This document shows positions 17,317 to 26,095 of a stretch of 64,000 nt of DNA, piece after piece. This DNA is from Streptomyces aureoverticillatus. Its GTDB lineage: Bacteria; Actinomycetota; Actinomycetes; Streptomycetales; Streptomycetaceae. The stretch spans positions 434,001 through 498,000 of the forward strand of contig NZ_BMSY01000007.1 in NCBI RefSeq assembly GCF_014649395.1, in the 5' to 3' direction. The position numbers and the translations under genes were made by a program. Each line of letters opens with the position of its first letter. Positions within the stretch are counted from its first letter, which is position 1. Under the pieces are notes generated by a model. That model did not search any database and was not told the origin of the DNA. It saw only the letters and a program-made list of their open reading frames with translations.

Positions 17317-18822
17317 ATGGCTCAGTGGACATCAGCGGTGGGCTCGACGCAGCTCGCCCGGCTGCTCGCCTCCCAGCAGGCGCGTCCGGCCGGCGCGGGC
17401 GCCCGCCGCCCGCCCGCCTACCGCGCCCTCGCCGACGGCATCCGGCTGCTCGTCCTGGAGGGCCGCGTTCCCGTGGCCGCCCGCCTGCCCGCCGAGCGCG
17501 AGCTGGCCGTGGCCCTCTCCGTGAGCCGCACGACCGTCGCTGCCGCGTACGAAGCGCTGCGCAGCGAAGGGTTCCTGGAGTCCCGCAGGGGAGCGGGCAG
17601 CTGGACCGCCGTCCCGGCCGGTAACCCGCTCCCCGCGCGCGGCCTCGAACCGCTGCCCCCCGAGGCGCTCGGCTCCATGATCGACCTCGGCTGCGCGGCG
17701 CTGCCCGCGCCCGAGCCCTGGCTCACCCGCTCCGTGCAAGGCGCCCTCGAAGAACTCCCGCCCTACGCCCACACCCACGGCGACTACCCGGCCGGACTGC
17801 CCGCGCTGCGCGCCATGCTCGCCGAGCGCTACACCGCGCGCGGGATACCGACCATGCCGGAACAGATCATGGTCACCACCGGCGCGATGGGCGCCATCGA
17901 CGCGATCTGCCACCTCTTCGCGGGCCGCGGCGAGCGCATCGCGGTGGAGTCGCCGAGCTACGCCAACATCCTCCAGCTCATGCGCGAGGCGGGCGCCCGC
18001 CTGGTCCCCGTCGCGATGGCCGAGGGCCTCGGCGGCTGGGACATGGACCGCTGGCGCCAGGTCCTGCGAGACGCCGCGCCCCGCCTCGCTTACGTCGTCG
18101 CGGACTTCCACAACCCGACCGGCGCGCTCGCCGACGACGACCAGCGCCGTCGCCTGATCGACGCGGCCCGGCACGCGGGCACGGTCCTCGTCGTCGACGA
18201 GACGATGAGCGAACTGCGCCTCGACGAGGGCTTCGAGATGCCGCGCCCCGTCTGCGGGTTCGACCCCGCGGGCTCCACCGTCATCACCGTCGGATCGGCG
18301 AGCAAGGCCTTCTGGGCGGGCATGCGCATCGGCTGGGTGCGGGCCGCGCCCGATGTGATCCGCAGCCTGGTCGCGGCGCGCGCGTACGCCGACCTCGGCA
18401 CCCCCGTCCTGGAGCAGCTGGCCCTCAACTGGCTGCTCAGCACCGGCGGTTGGCAGCAGGCCGTGGACGTACGCAGACAGCAGGCGCGCGACAACCGCGA
18501 CGCGCTGGTCGCGGCCGTGCGCCGCGAGCTGCCCGGCTGGGAGTTCGAAGTGCCGCGCGGCGGACTGACGTTGTGGGTGCGCACCGGCGGCCTGTCCGGC
18601 TCCCGCATCGCCGAGGTCGGCGAACGCGTGGGCGTCCGGGTGCCGTCGGGCCCCCGCTTCGGTGTCGACGGTGCCTTTGAGGGGTACGTACGGCTGCCGT
18701 TCACCGTCGGCGGGCCGCTGGCGGAGGAAGCGGCGGTACGGCTCGCGGCGGCGGCCCGTCTCGTCGAGGCGGGGACGGGCGCGGGGTCCGGGGCTGAGGG
18801 ACCGCACACGTTCGTGGCGTGA
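17317..18822 (+). CDS. MocR/GntR-type regulator with PLP aminotransferase-like domain
   Basis: 501 aa, ATG at 17317. N-terminal GntR winged helix (residues about 35-95: RALADGIRLLVLEGRV, RLPAERELAVALSVSRTTVAAAYEALRSEGFLESRRGAGSW) fused to a type I aminotransferase fold. The PLP lysine is K330 in VGSASKAFWAGMRIGW, and the upstream PTG loop is HNPTGAL. Such proteins bind DNA and use PLP, and sometimes an amino acid adduct, as effector. It is divergent from the YczE-like gene, matching the YczR subgroup, so that gene is the likely target. Confidence 0.93.
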   Translation: MAQWTSAVGSTQLARLLASQQARPAGAGARRPPAYRALADGIRLLVLEGRVPVAARLPAERELAVALSVSRTTVAAAYEALRSEGFLESRRGAGSWTAVPAGNPLPARGLEPLPPEALGSMIDLGCAALPAPEPWLTRSVQGALEELPPYAHTHGDYPAGLPALRAMLAERYTARGIPTMPEQIMVTTGAMGAIDAICHLFAGRGERIAVESPSYANILQLMREAGARLVPVAMAEGLGGWDMDRWRQVLRDAAPRLAYVVADFHNPTGALADDDQRRRLIDAARHAGTVLVVDETMSELRLDEGFEMPRPVCGFDPAGSTVITVGSASKAFWAGMRIGWVRAAPDVIRSLVAARAYADLGTPVLEQLALNWLLSTGGWQQAVDVRRQQARDNRDALVAAVRRELPGWEFEVPRGGLTLWVRTGGLSGSRIAEVGERVGVRVPSGPRFGVDGAFEGYVRLPFTVGGPLAEEAAVRLAAAARLVEAGTGAGSGAEGPHTFVA

Positions 18823-18840
18823 GTCGCGCCGTACGTGTTC

Positions 18841-18948
18841 CACGTGACGTACATGACGTACGTGCCCCACGTGACGTACGTGATGTGCGTGCCCCACGTG
18901 ACGTACGTGATGTGCGTGCCGTACGCGTCCCACGTGCCGCAGGTGCCG
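18841..18948. repeat. 27-bp tandem repeat, three close copies and one diverged
   Basis: Units at 18841-18867, 18868-18894 and 18895-18921 differ at only a few bases; a fourth at 18922-18948 is diverged. Each unit holds CACGTGACGTAC, rich in small palindromes (CACGTG, GTAC). It fills the 138 nt between convergent mocR and the P-loop gene. No reading frame seems intended. Confidence 0.85.
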
Positions 18949-18960
18949 TGCGTGCCGGGC

Positions 18961-20541
18961 TCAGCCCTCGGCGACCGCCGCCGGGGTCAGGTCCGCGTCC
19001 GCCGGAGCCGGTGCCGTGCGGTCCGGGAGCAGGTCGAGCACGGCGCGCCGGTGCGCGTCGCTGGTGGCGTCGTCGTACGGGTCGGGGGTCGCCGGGACCT
19101 GGAGGCGCAGGACCGGGCCCGTGCCCAGGCGGGCGTAGCCGCGGCCCGGAGGCATGTCCGCCGTGGGTGTCGTGTGCGGCGCCGCGCCCAGGACCTCCTC
19201 GACCTGGTCGGCGGTGGCCGGACCGAGCAGCACGCGCGCGCGGGTGTGCTGGCGCACGGTGTCGGTCAGCCCGTCCATGCCGTCGAGCTGGTCGGCCACG
19301 ACGACGGTGACGCCCGCCGCGCGCCCGTGCCGCAGCGGCACCTGGAGCAGGGACTGGGGATCCCGGTGGCCGTCGGCCGCGGCCAGGTGGCCGAGGACGC
19401 TGGGGCGGTCGAGCAGGATCCACAGCGGCCGCTTGGTGTCGTCGGGCGGCGGGTGGCCCGCCTGCCGGGCCCGGTTCGCCGCGATGAGCCGTCGCTCCGT
19501 CTCGTGCGCCGCCCACTCCAGGCTTCCCAGCGCCCCGGCGAGCCCGCATTCGACGGCGAGGACCCCCGCGCGCCCGGTGAGACAGGCGTAGTCGCCGGTG
19601 CCGCCGCCCTCGACGATGACGACGTCGCCGTGCTGGAGCGCCTGCAGGGCGACGGAGCGCAGCAGGGTCGTGGTGCCGCTGCCGGGGCGGCCGAGGACCA
19701 GCAGGTGCGGTTCGGTGGAGCGGATACCGGTGCGCCACACGACGGGCGGCACGTCGCGCTGCTCGTCGCCGTCGGCCACGGGCAGGGTGCGCTGCACGGC
19801 GGTGGGATCGGTGAAGCCGAGCACGGTCTCGCCGGGCGCGGTGACGAAGCGCTGGGCGGAGATGTCGGTGGGCAGCGGCGGCAGCACGGTCACGGTGAGG
19901 GCGGTGCCCTCCTCGTCCCAGGCGAAGTGGTACTCGCGGCCCCGCCCCGACTTCGCGTGCAGCACCTGCTCGATCCGCGCGCGGGACGCGGCCTCGCCGT
20001 CGGTGAAGTACGCGGGATAGCGCACCACCAGACGCGAGATCCGGCCGTCGTCGTCGAACGCGTACTCCGTGAAGGCCTTGTCCCACTCGCCGCCGTGGGC
20101 GTACAGCGGGCTCGGGTCCTCGGGCACGGAGAAGTACGGCACGAGCGCTTCGTAGAGCGACTGCAGCCGCTGGACCTGGGCGTCGTCCGGGCCGGAGGGG
20201 GCCGGCGCGGTGCGCTCACGGCCGGTCCAGGCGGCGGCGGCCATCAGGCAGATGGCGGCGAGCAGCGGACCGTAGGGGATGAGCGCCACGACGAGGACCA
20301 CGGAGGCGACCAGGAACAGCAGCGAACCGCGCCGTTCCTTGGGCGTCGCCGACCACTTGCGCCGTCCGGCTCCGGCGAGACGACGCAGCCCGCGCGTGAT
20401 GGTGATCAGCGGGTGGAGGACGTCGGTGGCGCCGTCGGCGGCCGACCGGGCCAGCTCGCGGCTGCGCGCGATGTGCTCCCGGCTCCGGGCGAGCTGCGCG
20501 GTGCCGGTGCTCAGGATGCGGGGGAGGGGGCGCCGGGCCAC
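18961..20541 (-). CDS. FtsK/SpoIIIE-like P-loop membrane protein
   Basis: 526 aa, start at 20541. A basic N-terminus is followed by a pair of membrane helices (SLLFLVASVVLVVALIPYGPLLAAICLMAAAAW, about residues 75-107), then a soluble middle domain and an ATPase domain. Walker A is LVLGRPGSGTTTLLRSVALQAL (about 292-313); a Walker B-like segment is PLWILLDRPS; later VTVVVADQLDG fits an FtsK-like sensor strand. This resembles the short FtsK_SpoIIIE-like proteins conserved in streptomycetes and TraB-like DNA translocases, but the C-terminal gamma domain is not visible. The small membrane protein gene 34 nt upstream is probably co-transcribed. Function unproven. Confidence 0.78.
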   Translation of the reverse strand: MARRPLPRILSTGTAQLARSREHIARSRELARSAADGATDVLHPLITITRGLRRLAGAGRRKWSATPKERRGSLLFLVASVVLVVALIPYGPLLAAICLMAAAAWTGRERTAPAPSGPDDAQVQRLQSLYEALVPYFSVPEDPSPLYAHGGEWDKAFTEYAFDDDGRISRLVVRYPAYFTDGEAASRARIEQVLHAKSGRGREYHFAWDEEGTALTVTVLPPLPTDISAQRFVTAPGETVLGFTDPTAVQRTLPVADGDEQRDVPPVVWRTGIRSTEPHLLVLGRPGSGTTTLLRSVALQALQHGDVVIVEGGGTGDYACLTGRAGVLAVECGLAGALGSLEWAAHETERRLIAANRARQAGHPPPDDTKRPLWILLDRPSVLGHLAAADGHRDPQSLLQVPLRHGRAAGVTVVVADQLDGMDGLTDTVRQHTRARVLLGPATADQVEEVLGAAPHTTPTADMPPGRGYARLGTGPVLRLQVPATPDPYDDATSDAHRRAVLDLLPDRTAPAPADADLTPAAVAEG

Positions 20542-20575
20542 GTCGGTCTCCTGGAAGTGGTGGTGAGGGGAGCCG

Positions 20576-20770
20576 TCAGAACTTGATCCCGCCGAGCAGG
20601 CTCGCGAGGCTCGCGCTGCCCGCCTTGATGCTCGGTGCGATGGCCGTGCCCGCGAGGAAGAAGCCGAACAGGGCGCAGACCACCGCGTGTGAGGCCTTGA
20701 GTCCGTCCTTGCGGAAGAACAGGAAGGCGATGATGCCCAGCAGCACGACGCCCGAGATGGACAGGACCAT
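20576..20770 (-). CDS. Small two-helix membrane protein
   Basis: 64 aa from ATG at 20770 with AGGAGA 5-6 nt upstream; longer starts to 20821 have no support. Two hydrophobic segments (SISGVVLLGIIAFLFFR and VVCALFGFFLAGTAIA) and a short tail (LASLLGGIKF). It lies immediately before the P-loop membrane protein gene on the same strand, an arrangement like small membrane partners of TraB/FtsK-type proteins. No known domain. Confidence 0.8.
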   Translation of the reverse strand: MVLSISGVVLLGIIAFLFFRKDGLKASHAVVCALFGFFLAGTAIAPSIKAGSASLASLLGGIKF

Positions 20771-20821
20771 GGCAGTTCTCCTGAGTGAGGGGACAGTCAC
20801 CATCAGTACTTCCAGGCTCAC

Positions 20822-21097
20822 AGCATGTATCCATGCGATAAAAGCTGCAAATGGGGGATATTTCTTGTATTTGACCCGGATGGCGGCGGACCGTCGGGGC
20901 GTGCGCGGGCGGGTTCGGGTCGTGCCGTCCGGCCGCGCTGATCTTTGCCTCCGACGCGGTCGGTCATGTGCGGTGACGGGCAGTACCCTGTCGATTCACT
21001 CGTACGGCCGCGGCATCGGCGGCGGTGCGGGTGCGGTCACCCCCCAGCCGGGTGCGGTCACCCCCAAGGCACCCGGAGCGCGAAAGGCGGTCACACC
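20822..21097. other. Intergenic region between small membrane protein and ankyrin genes
   Basis: About 275 nt with divergent genes at its borders. It includes an unusually AT-rich patch (20830-20875, with AAATGGGGGATATTTCTTGTATTTGA pattern) on the side of the small membrane protein, likely its promoter, and a repeated GGTGCGGTCACCCCC element at about 21027-21063 before the ankyrin gene. Confidence 0.4.
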
Positions 21098-21490
21098 ATG
21101 AGCGAAGCCCCCGACCCCGAGGTCGTGGAGCTGGCGGGCAAGATCTTCGATCTGGCCCGGGCGGGCGACACCGACGCGCTCGCCTCGTACGTCGACGCGG
21201 GCGTGCCCGCGAACCTCACGAACGACAGCGGCGACTCGCTCGTCATGCTCGCCGCGTACCACGGCCACGCGGCCGCCGTGCGCGCCCTGATCGAGCGCGG
21301 CGGGGACGCCAACCGTGCCAACGACAAGGGGCAGACGCCGCTCGCGGGCGCCGTCTTCAAGGGCTCCGACGACGTGGTGCGGGCGCTGCTCGACGGTGGC
21401 GCCGATCCGGCCGCGGGCACGCCGTCGGCGATCGACACCGCACGCATGTTCGGCAAGGCCGAGCTGCTCGCGCTGTTCGGGGCCGCCTGA
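21098..21490 (+). CDS. Ankyrin repeat protein
   Basis: 130 aa from ATG at 21098 (AAAGGCGG upstream). About three ankyrin repeats: ALASYVDAGVPANLTNDSGDSLVMLAAYHGHAAAVRALIERGGDANRANDKGQTPLAGAVFKGSDDVVRALLDGGADPAAG is the pattern, with the classic TPL-type helix starts and GGAD turns. Protein-binding module with no catalytic domain or signal peptide. Stand-alone ankyrin proteins of this size are common in Streptomyces, sometimes linked to catalase, which is not present here. Role unknown. Confidence 0.88.
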   Translation: MSEAPDPEVVELAGKIFDLARAGDTDALASYVDAGVPANLTNDSGDSLVMLAAYHGHAAAVRALIERGGDANRANDKGQTPLAGAVFKGSDDVVRALLDGGADPAAGTPSAIDTARMFGKAELLALFGAA

Positions 21491-21790
21491 CCGGGGTACG
21501 CGACCTGGCACGACGGGGGCGCCGGAAATGTGGTCGCGGCGGGCTGAACCGCTGGGTCATCATGACGACGTGATTCACGGACGCGACGTCGGGGCAGGTG
21601 TTGCCGCAGCGCGCGGACCGTGAGCGGCCCGACCCCGGACTTGGCGTCCGGGAACCTCCGGGTCACCGACGAGAGGCAGAGGAAGATGGTCTTCAGCAAG
21701 CAAGTGACGGCGGGCGGCCCGACGTGTTGGCGCACGGCCAGGTAGTGCGGATTCCCGGTTGCGTCGACGCTTGATGTGAGGCTGTTTCCC

Positions 21791-23209
21791 ATGTTCGAAC
21801 CGGTCATAGCGCCCAGCGGTACGCTGCTCGGCCTGCTGCAGCGGGGCCGCGGCGACGGCACGCTGCACGCCCTCACCGCGCCACGGTCCGAGGCGCTCTC
21901 CGCCCTCGACCACTGTGTGCTGCACGATCCGCGGCACGACTGGCAGGTGGAGAACCGCTCCCTGTACTACGCCCGGCTCTACCTCGATCTGAACGGCGGG
22001 CTCGGCGCCATCGAGCGCCACCTCTTCGACCCCGACGACACGCTCGACCCGGACGACTCACGCACCGGGCTCGCGCTGTCGGTGCTCGGCCACCTCGCCT
22101 CGTACGACAGGCTGGACGCACTGCGGCTGCTGCGCGGCTACGCCGAGCACGGCGCGAACTGGGCCTGGGCCCTGGACGAGCTGGCCCTGCGCGACGACGA
22201 CGCGGGCCTGCGCGCCCTCGCCGCCCCCGTGCTCGCCAGATTCCCCGCGGACGCGGAGGGCGAGGCGGCCCTGACCGCCGCCGTGCGCGACGCCTTCGAA
22301 CCGCGGCCCTGGCGGCTGTGGGCCGACGATCCGCGCCCCGAGATCGGCGGCCGCGTGCGCGCCGCCGCCGAACGCGGCTCCTTCGACCGCTGGCAGCGCC
22401 AGCTGGAGCCGTCGGGGCCCCGCCCCGGCTGGAGCGTCCAGGCCGTGCTCGACTGGGCCCAGGAGGGGCTGGAGCGGGGCGCCGCGCTGCATGTGCCGGC
22501 CGCCCGCTGTCTGACCGCCGTCGCCGGGCCCGAGGACCGCGCCGAGATCGTGTGGGCGGCCCGGCACGGCACGGACGGGGCCCGCGGCACGGCCTTGTGC
22601 TACTTGGCCGACGCCCACGATCCCGACGTACTCGACCTCCTGGAAGAAGCGGCGCAGAGCCCGTCCCGTGCCGTCGTCGACGTCGCGGCCGAGACGTTCG
22701 AGCGGATGCGCTCCGTCGCCGCCGTCGAGCGGGCCCGGCAGTGGGCCGGACGGCCCGACGCGCTCGGCGCGGCCGCCGGCCGCGTGCTCGCCTGCCGCGG
22801 CGGCGCCCAGGACAGCCAGCTCGTGCTCACCGCGCTGCGCGAGGCGGTCCGCGGCGAGGGCCCGGACGCGCCGACCCTGTGGCCGCTCGTCGACGGCGCG
22901 GGACGCCTCGGCATCGGCTGCGCGGCGCCGGTCCTGCGCCACGTCTACCGCGAGACCGCCTCCTCCCACCTCAGGGGCCGCGCCGCCCGCGCGCTGGCCG
23001 CCACCGACCCCTCCTTCGCCGCCGGCTTCGCCGTCGAGTGCCTGTGGGACTGCGAGGAGTCCACCCGCGAAGTCGCCGCCCGGCACGCCGAGACCGGCGA
23101 CGCCCGCGTCGTCAACCGTCTCCGGAGACTGGCGGCGGATCCCGCCGAGGAGGACGACGTGCAGTCGGCGGTACGCAGCCGCATCGGGCCGGACGCGCCC
23201 GCCGTGTGA
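21791..23209 (+). CDS. HEAT-repeat domain protein
   Basis: 472 aa from ATG at 21791, which has GAGG about 9 nt upstream; an in-frame GTG at 21776 lacks a site. The protein is alpha-helical throughout with HEAT-like repeats, e.g. HDPDVLDLLEEAAQSPSRAVVDVAAETFERM and SSHLRGRAARALAATDPSFAAGFAVECLWDCEESTREVAARHAE. No enzyme motif, no membrane segment. Such proteins are scaffolds. Conserved in streptomycetes near the preceding genes as far as I recall. The 300 nt before it (21491-21790) show no gene. Confidence 0.85.
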   Translation: MFEPVIAPSGTLLGLLQRGRGDGTLHALTAPRSEALSALDHCVLHDPRHDWQVENRSLYYARLYLDLNGGLGAIERHLFDPDDTLDPDDSRTGLALSVLGHLASYDRLDALRLLRGYAEHGANWAWALDELALRDDDAGLRALAAPVLARFPADAEGEAALTAAVRDAFEPRPWRLWADDPRPEIGGRVRAAAERGSFDRWQRQLEPSGPRPGWSVQAVLDWAQEGLERGAALHVPAARCLTAVAGPEDRAEIVWAARHGTDGARGTALCYLADAHDPDVLDLLEEAAQSPSRAVVDVAAETFERMRSVAAVERARQWAGRPDALGAAAGRVLACRGGAQDSQLVLTALREAVRGEGPDAPTLWPLVDGAGRLGIGCAAPVLRHVYRETASSHLRGRAARALAATDPSFAAGFAVECLWDCEESTREVAARHAETGDARVVNRLRRLAADPAEEDDVQSAVRSRIGPDAPAV

Positions 23210-23648
23210 GCGACGCGCACGGCGGGGAGGCGGGCGTGTGAGCCCCGCCCCGGCTTCCCCGCCGGACGCGCCTGCGGGCGGGTCGCCTGGTGGGCGGATT
23301 GCCCGGGTGGGGTGATTCCGCGGGTGTCCTGATTGCCCGGGTGGGCCAACGGCCCCCTCCAGGCCGCAGGGTGGCGGGTTCGGAGCACCGCTACGACGCG
23401 TACGACCACGGCACCGACGGCCGCGTACGCCGCATTGGCGCGACGCCGAGCCCCCGGCACGGCTGTCGGAGGCCGGGTACGCCGCCCCGGCACGCTGCCG
23501 GGAGCCCGAAATCGCCGCCGCCCCCGTGCGTAACGCCCCGCGTGCGGCGAAATGGCCGGATCCCGCGGTGCGGAACGCTCATGGGACGTTCCACGTCAGG
23601 AAAGATCCACGTTGACGTGGGCACGCCCCGTCTGACGACAACACCGGT
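23210..23648. other. Intergenic region before the glycosyltransferase operon
   Basis: 439 nt without a convincing gene. GATTGCCCGGGTGGG occurs twice (about 23298 and 23331). Near the 3' end CCACGTCA (23591-23598) and TGACGTGG (23613-23620) form an 8-bp inverted repeat with a 14-nt centre, 29-58 nt before the first glycosyltransferase start. It is a candidate operator or leader hairpin. Otherwise nothing seen. Confidence 0.4.
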
Positions 23649-24782
23649 ATGCGTGTCGTCATCGTCACCGAATCCTTTCCCCCCGACATCAACGGCGTGT
23701 CGCACTGCGCCCTGCAGACCGTGCGGCAGCTCGTCGCGCGCGGTCACGATCCGCTCGTCGTCGCCCCGGCCACCGCGGCCGGCGCGTCCGCCGACACCAC
23801 CGACACCCTCTCCCCGTGCCCCGTCGTCCGGGTGCCGTCCCTGCCTCTCCCCGGATACCCGCAGGTCAGGGTCGCGCTGCCGAGCCGACGGCTGGCCGCG
23901 GCGCTGAGCGCGCACCAGGCCGACCTCGTCCACCTGGCGAGCCCCTTCGTGCTCGGCGCGCGCGGCATGGCCGCCGCCGCGCGCAAGCACCTGCCCACCG
24001 TCGCCGTCTACCAGACCGACCTCGGCGGCTACGCGCGTACGTACATGGGGATGGGCGAGGCCGCCGCGTGGCGCCGCATCCGCGCGGTGCACGCCGCCGC
24101 CGACCGCACCCTCGCGCCGTCCACCGCGGCCCTCACCGACCTGGTGTCCCACGGCGTCCCCCGGGTGCGGCTGTGGCCGCGCGGCGTCGACACCGACCGC
24201 TTCCGGCCCTCGCGCAGGGACGCCGCGCTGCGCCGCGAACTCGCCCCGAACGGCGAACTGATCGTCGGCTACGTAGGACGGCTCGCCCCCGAGAAGCACG
24301 TCGAACTGCTCGCGGACGTGTGCGGCCTCGACAGGGTGCGCGTCGTCGTCGTGGGCGACGGGCCGAGCGCCGGCGCGCTGGAAACCGCGCTCCCCGGGGC
24401 AGTGCTGCTCGGGCGCCGCACCGGCGACGAACTCGCCCGGATCTTCGCCTCCCTGGACGTCTTCGTGCACACCGGGCCCCTGGAGACCTTCTGCCAGACC
24501 GTGCAGGAGGCCATGGCCAGCGGGGTGCCCGTGGTCGCGCCCGCCGTGGGCGGACCGCTCGACCTGGTGGTCCCCGGACGCACCGGCAACCTCGTCCGGC
24601 CCGGCGACGCCGCCGCCGTCCGGGACGCCGTGTGGGCGATGGCCGCCGACCCGGAACTGCGTGCCGCCTACGGAGCGGCCGGACGCGCCGCCGTCCAGGG
24701 GCGCACCTGGGACGCCGTCGGGGACCAACTCGTCGGGCACTACGAAGAAGTGCTCGCCGAGCGTACGGCGGTGGCGGCGTGA
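23649..24782 (+). CDS. GT4 glycosyltransferase (MgtA/PimB-like mannosyltransferase)
   Basis: 377 aa, ATG at 23649 without a visible ribosome site. GT-B fold: N-terminal VVIVTESFPPDINGVSH, a nucleotide-sugar domain with VGYVGRLAPEKHVELL and VVVGDGPSAGALE, and the acceptor/donor motif HTGPLETFCQTVQEAMASGVPVVAPAVGGPLDLV with the EX7E pattern. Closest in feel to GDP-mannose-dependent alpha-mannosyltransferases of glycolipid synthesis. Cytosolic face of the membrane. The next gene overlaps by GTGA, so the two enzymes probably act in one pathway. Confidence 0.9.
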   Translation: MRVVIVTESFPPDINGVSHCALQTVRQLVARGHDPLVVAPATAAGASADTTDTLSPCPVVRVPSLPLPGYPQVRVALPSRRLAAALSAHQADLVHLASPFVLGARGMAAAARKHLPTVAVYQTDLGGYARTYMGMGEAAAWRRIRAVHAAADRTLAPSTAALTDLVSHGVPRVRLWPRGVDTDRFRPSRRDAALRRELAPNGELIVGYVGRLAPEKHVELLADVCGLDRVRVVVVGDGPSAGALETALPGAVLLGRRTGDELARIFASLDVFVHTGPLETFCQTVQEAMASGVPVVAPAVGGPLDLVVPGRTGNLVRPGDAAAVRDAVWAMAADPELRAAYGAAGRAAVQGRTWDAVGDQLVGHYEEVLAERTAVAA

Positions 24783-26095
24783 ACGCGGGCCTGGGCATGA
24801 GCCCGCTGGGCGCGGCACGGGCCGCGCGGACGGCCGGGCCGCTGCGGATCGTGCGCCTCGCCAACTTCGTCACGCCGTCCTCGGGGGGACTGCGCACCGC
24901 GCTGCGGGAGCTGGGGCGCGGGTATCTGGCCGCCGGCCACGAGCCCGTGCTCATCGTCCCCGGCGAGCGGGCCGGGGCCGCCGAGACCGAGCAGGGGCTC
25001 GTCATCACCCTGCCCGGTCACGTGCTGCCCGGCACCGGCGGCTACCGCGTCCTCGCCGACCGGCGCCGAGTGACCCGCCTCCTGGAACGCCTCGCCCCCG
25101 ACCGCCTCGAAGTGTCCGACCGCACCACGCTCCGCTGGACCGGCGAGTGGGCGCGCCGCGCCCGGGTCCCGGCCGTGATGGTCTCCCACGAGGCTGCGGA
25201 CGCGGTCATGCGCACCTGGGGGCTGCCGTCCCGGCTGGCGCGCCGCGCCGCCGACGCGCTCAACACCCGTACCGCGCACGCCTACGCGCGCGTGGTGTGC
25301 ACCACGGCATGGGCGGAGCGCGAGTTCGTACGCATCGGCGCCGGCAATGTCGTACGCGCCCCGCTGGGCGTCGATCTGGCGGGCCGTCACCCGGGGCTGC
25401 GGGACCGGCGCCTACGGGACCGCTACGCGCGCGAGGGCGACGTTTTCCTGTTGCTGTGCTCCCGGCTCTCCGTGGAGAAGCGGCCCGGTACGGCGCTCGA
25501 CACGCTGGAGACGCTGCGTGGCCGCGGTGTACGGGCCGTTCTCGTCGTCGCGGGCGACGGTCCGCTGCGGGCGCGGCTCGAACGACGGGCACGGGAGCGG
25601 CGCCTTCCGGTGACGTTCCTCGGCCATGTCGCCGACCGCGCCGCGCTCGGCGCCCTCCAGGCCACGGCCGACGTGTGCCTGGCGCCGGGGCCCTGCGAGA
25701 CCTTCGGCCTCGCCGCCCTCGAAGCCCTCGCGTGCGGCACCCCGGTGGTGGCCAGCGCCTCGTCGGCCCTGCCGGAGATCGTGGGCGGCGCGGGCGCGGC
25801 GGCCGCCGACACACCGCGCACCTTCGCCCACGCGGTCCGCGCGGTCCTCGAACGCCCGGAGCCCATGAGGCGCGCGGCGGCACGCGCGCGTGCGGAGTGT
25901 TTCGGGTGGGATGCGGCTGTGGGGGCGTTCTTGGCGGCGCACGAGGTCGCCCCCGCCGCAGCGGCTGAGCACCGCGCCACGGCTCCAGCGGCGGCGGCCG
26001 GGCACGCTGACGCGGTGCCCACCGTGGGCGGGGGCCGTGCGCTGCCGCTCGCGGCGGGGACCGGCGGGGCGCCGGACGTGAGTGGTGCCAGATGA
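24779..26095 (+). CDS. GT4 glycosyltransferase, second of pair
   Basis: 438 aa from GTG at 24779 (GTGA overlap with the stop before it); an ATG at 24797 is an alternative. GT-B features: LRIVRLANFVTPSSGGLRTALRELG at the N-terminus, LLLCSRLSVEKRPGTALDTLE, VVAGDGPLRARLE and CLAPGPCETFGLAALEALACGTPVVAS with the EX7E Glu pair. The last 45 residues are a low-complexity Ala-rich tail (AAAAEHRATAPAAAAGH) not needed for the fold. Works with the preceding glycosyltransferase, perhaps adding successive sugars to a lipid or surface glycan. Confidence 0.9.
   Translation: MNAGLGMSPLGAARAARTAGPLRIVRLANFVTPSSGGLRTALRELGRGYLAAGHEPVLIVPGERAGAAETEQGLVITLPGHVLPGTGGYRVLADRRRVTRLLERLAPDRLEVSDRTTLRWTGEWARRARVPAVMVSHEAADAVMRTWGLPSRLARRAADALNTRTAHAYARVVCTTAWAEREFVRIGAGNVVRAPLGVDLAGRHPGLRDRRLRDRYAREGDVFLLLCSRLSVEKRPGTALDTLETLRGRGVRAVLVVAGDGPLRARLERRARERRLPVTFLGHVADRAALGALQATADVCLAPGPCETFGLAALEALACGTPVVASASSALPEIVGGAGAAAADTPRTFAHAVRAVLERPEPMRRAAARARAECFGWDAAVGAFLAAHEVAPAAAAEHRATAPAAAAGHADAVPTVGGGRALPLAAGTGGAPDVSGAR

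Noticed and set aside
18841..18948. Possible CRISPR array
   Set aside because: The units are directly adjacent with no spacers and no cas genes are nearby; it is a plain tandem repeat.
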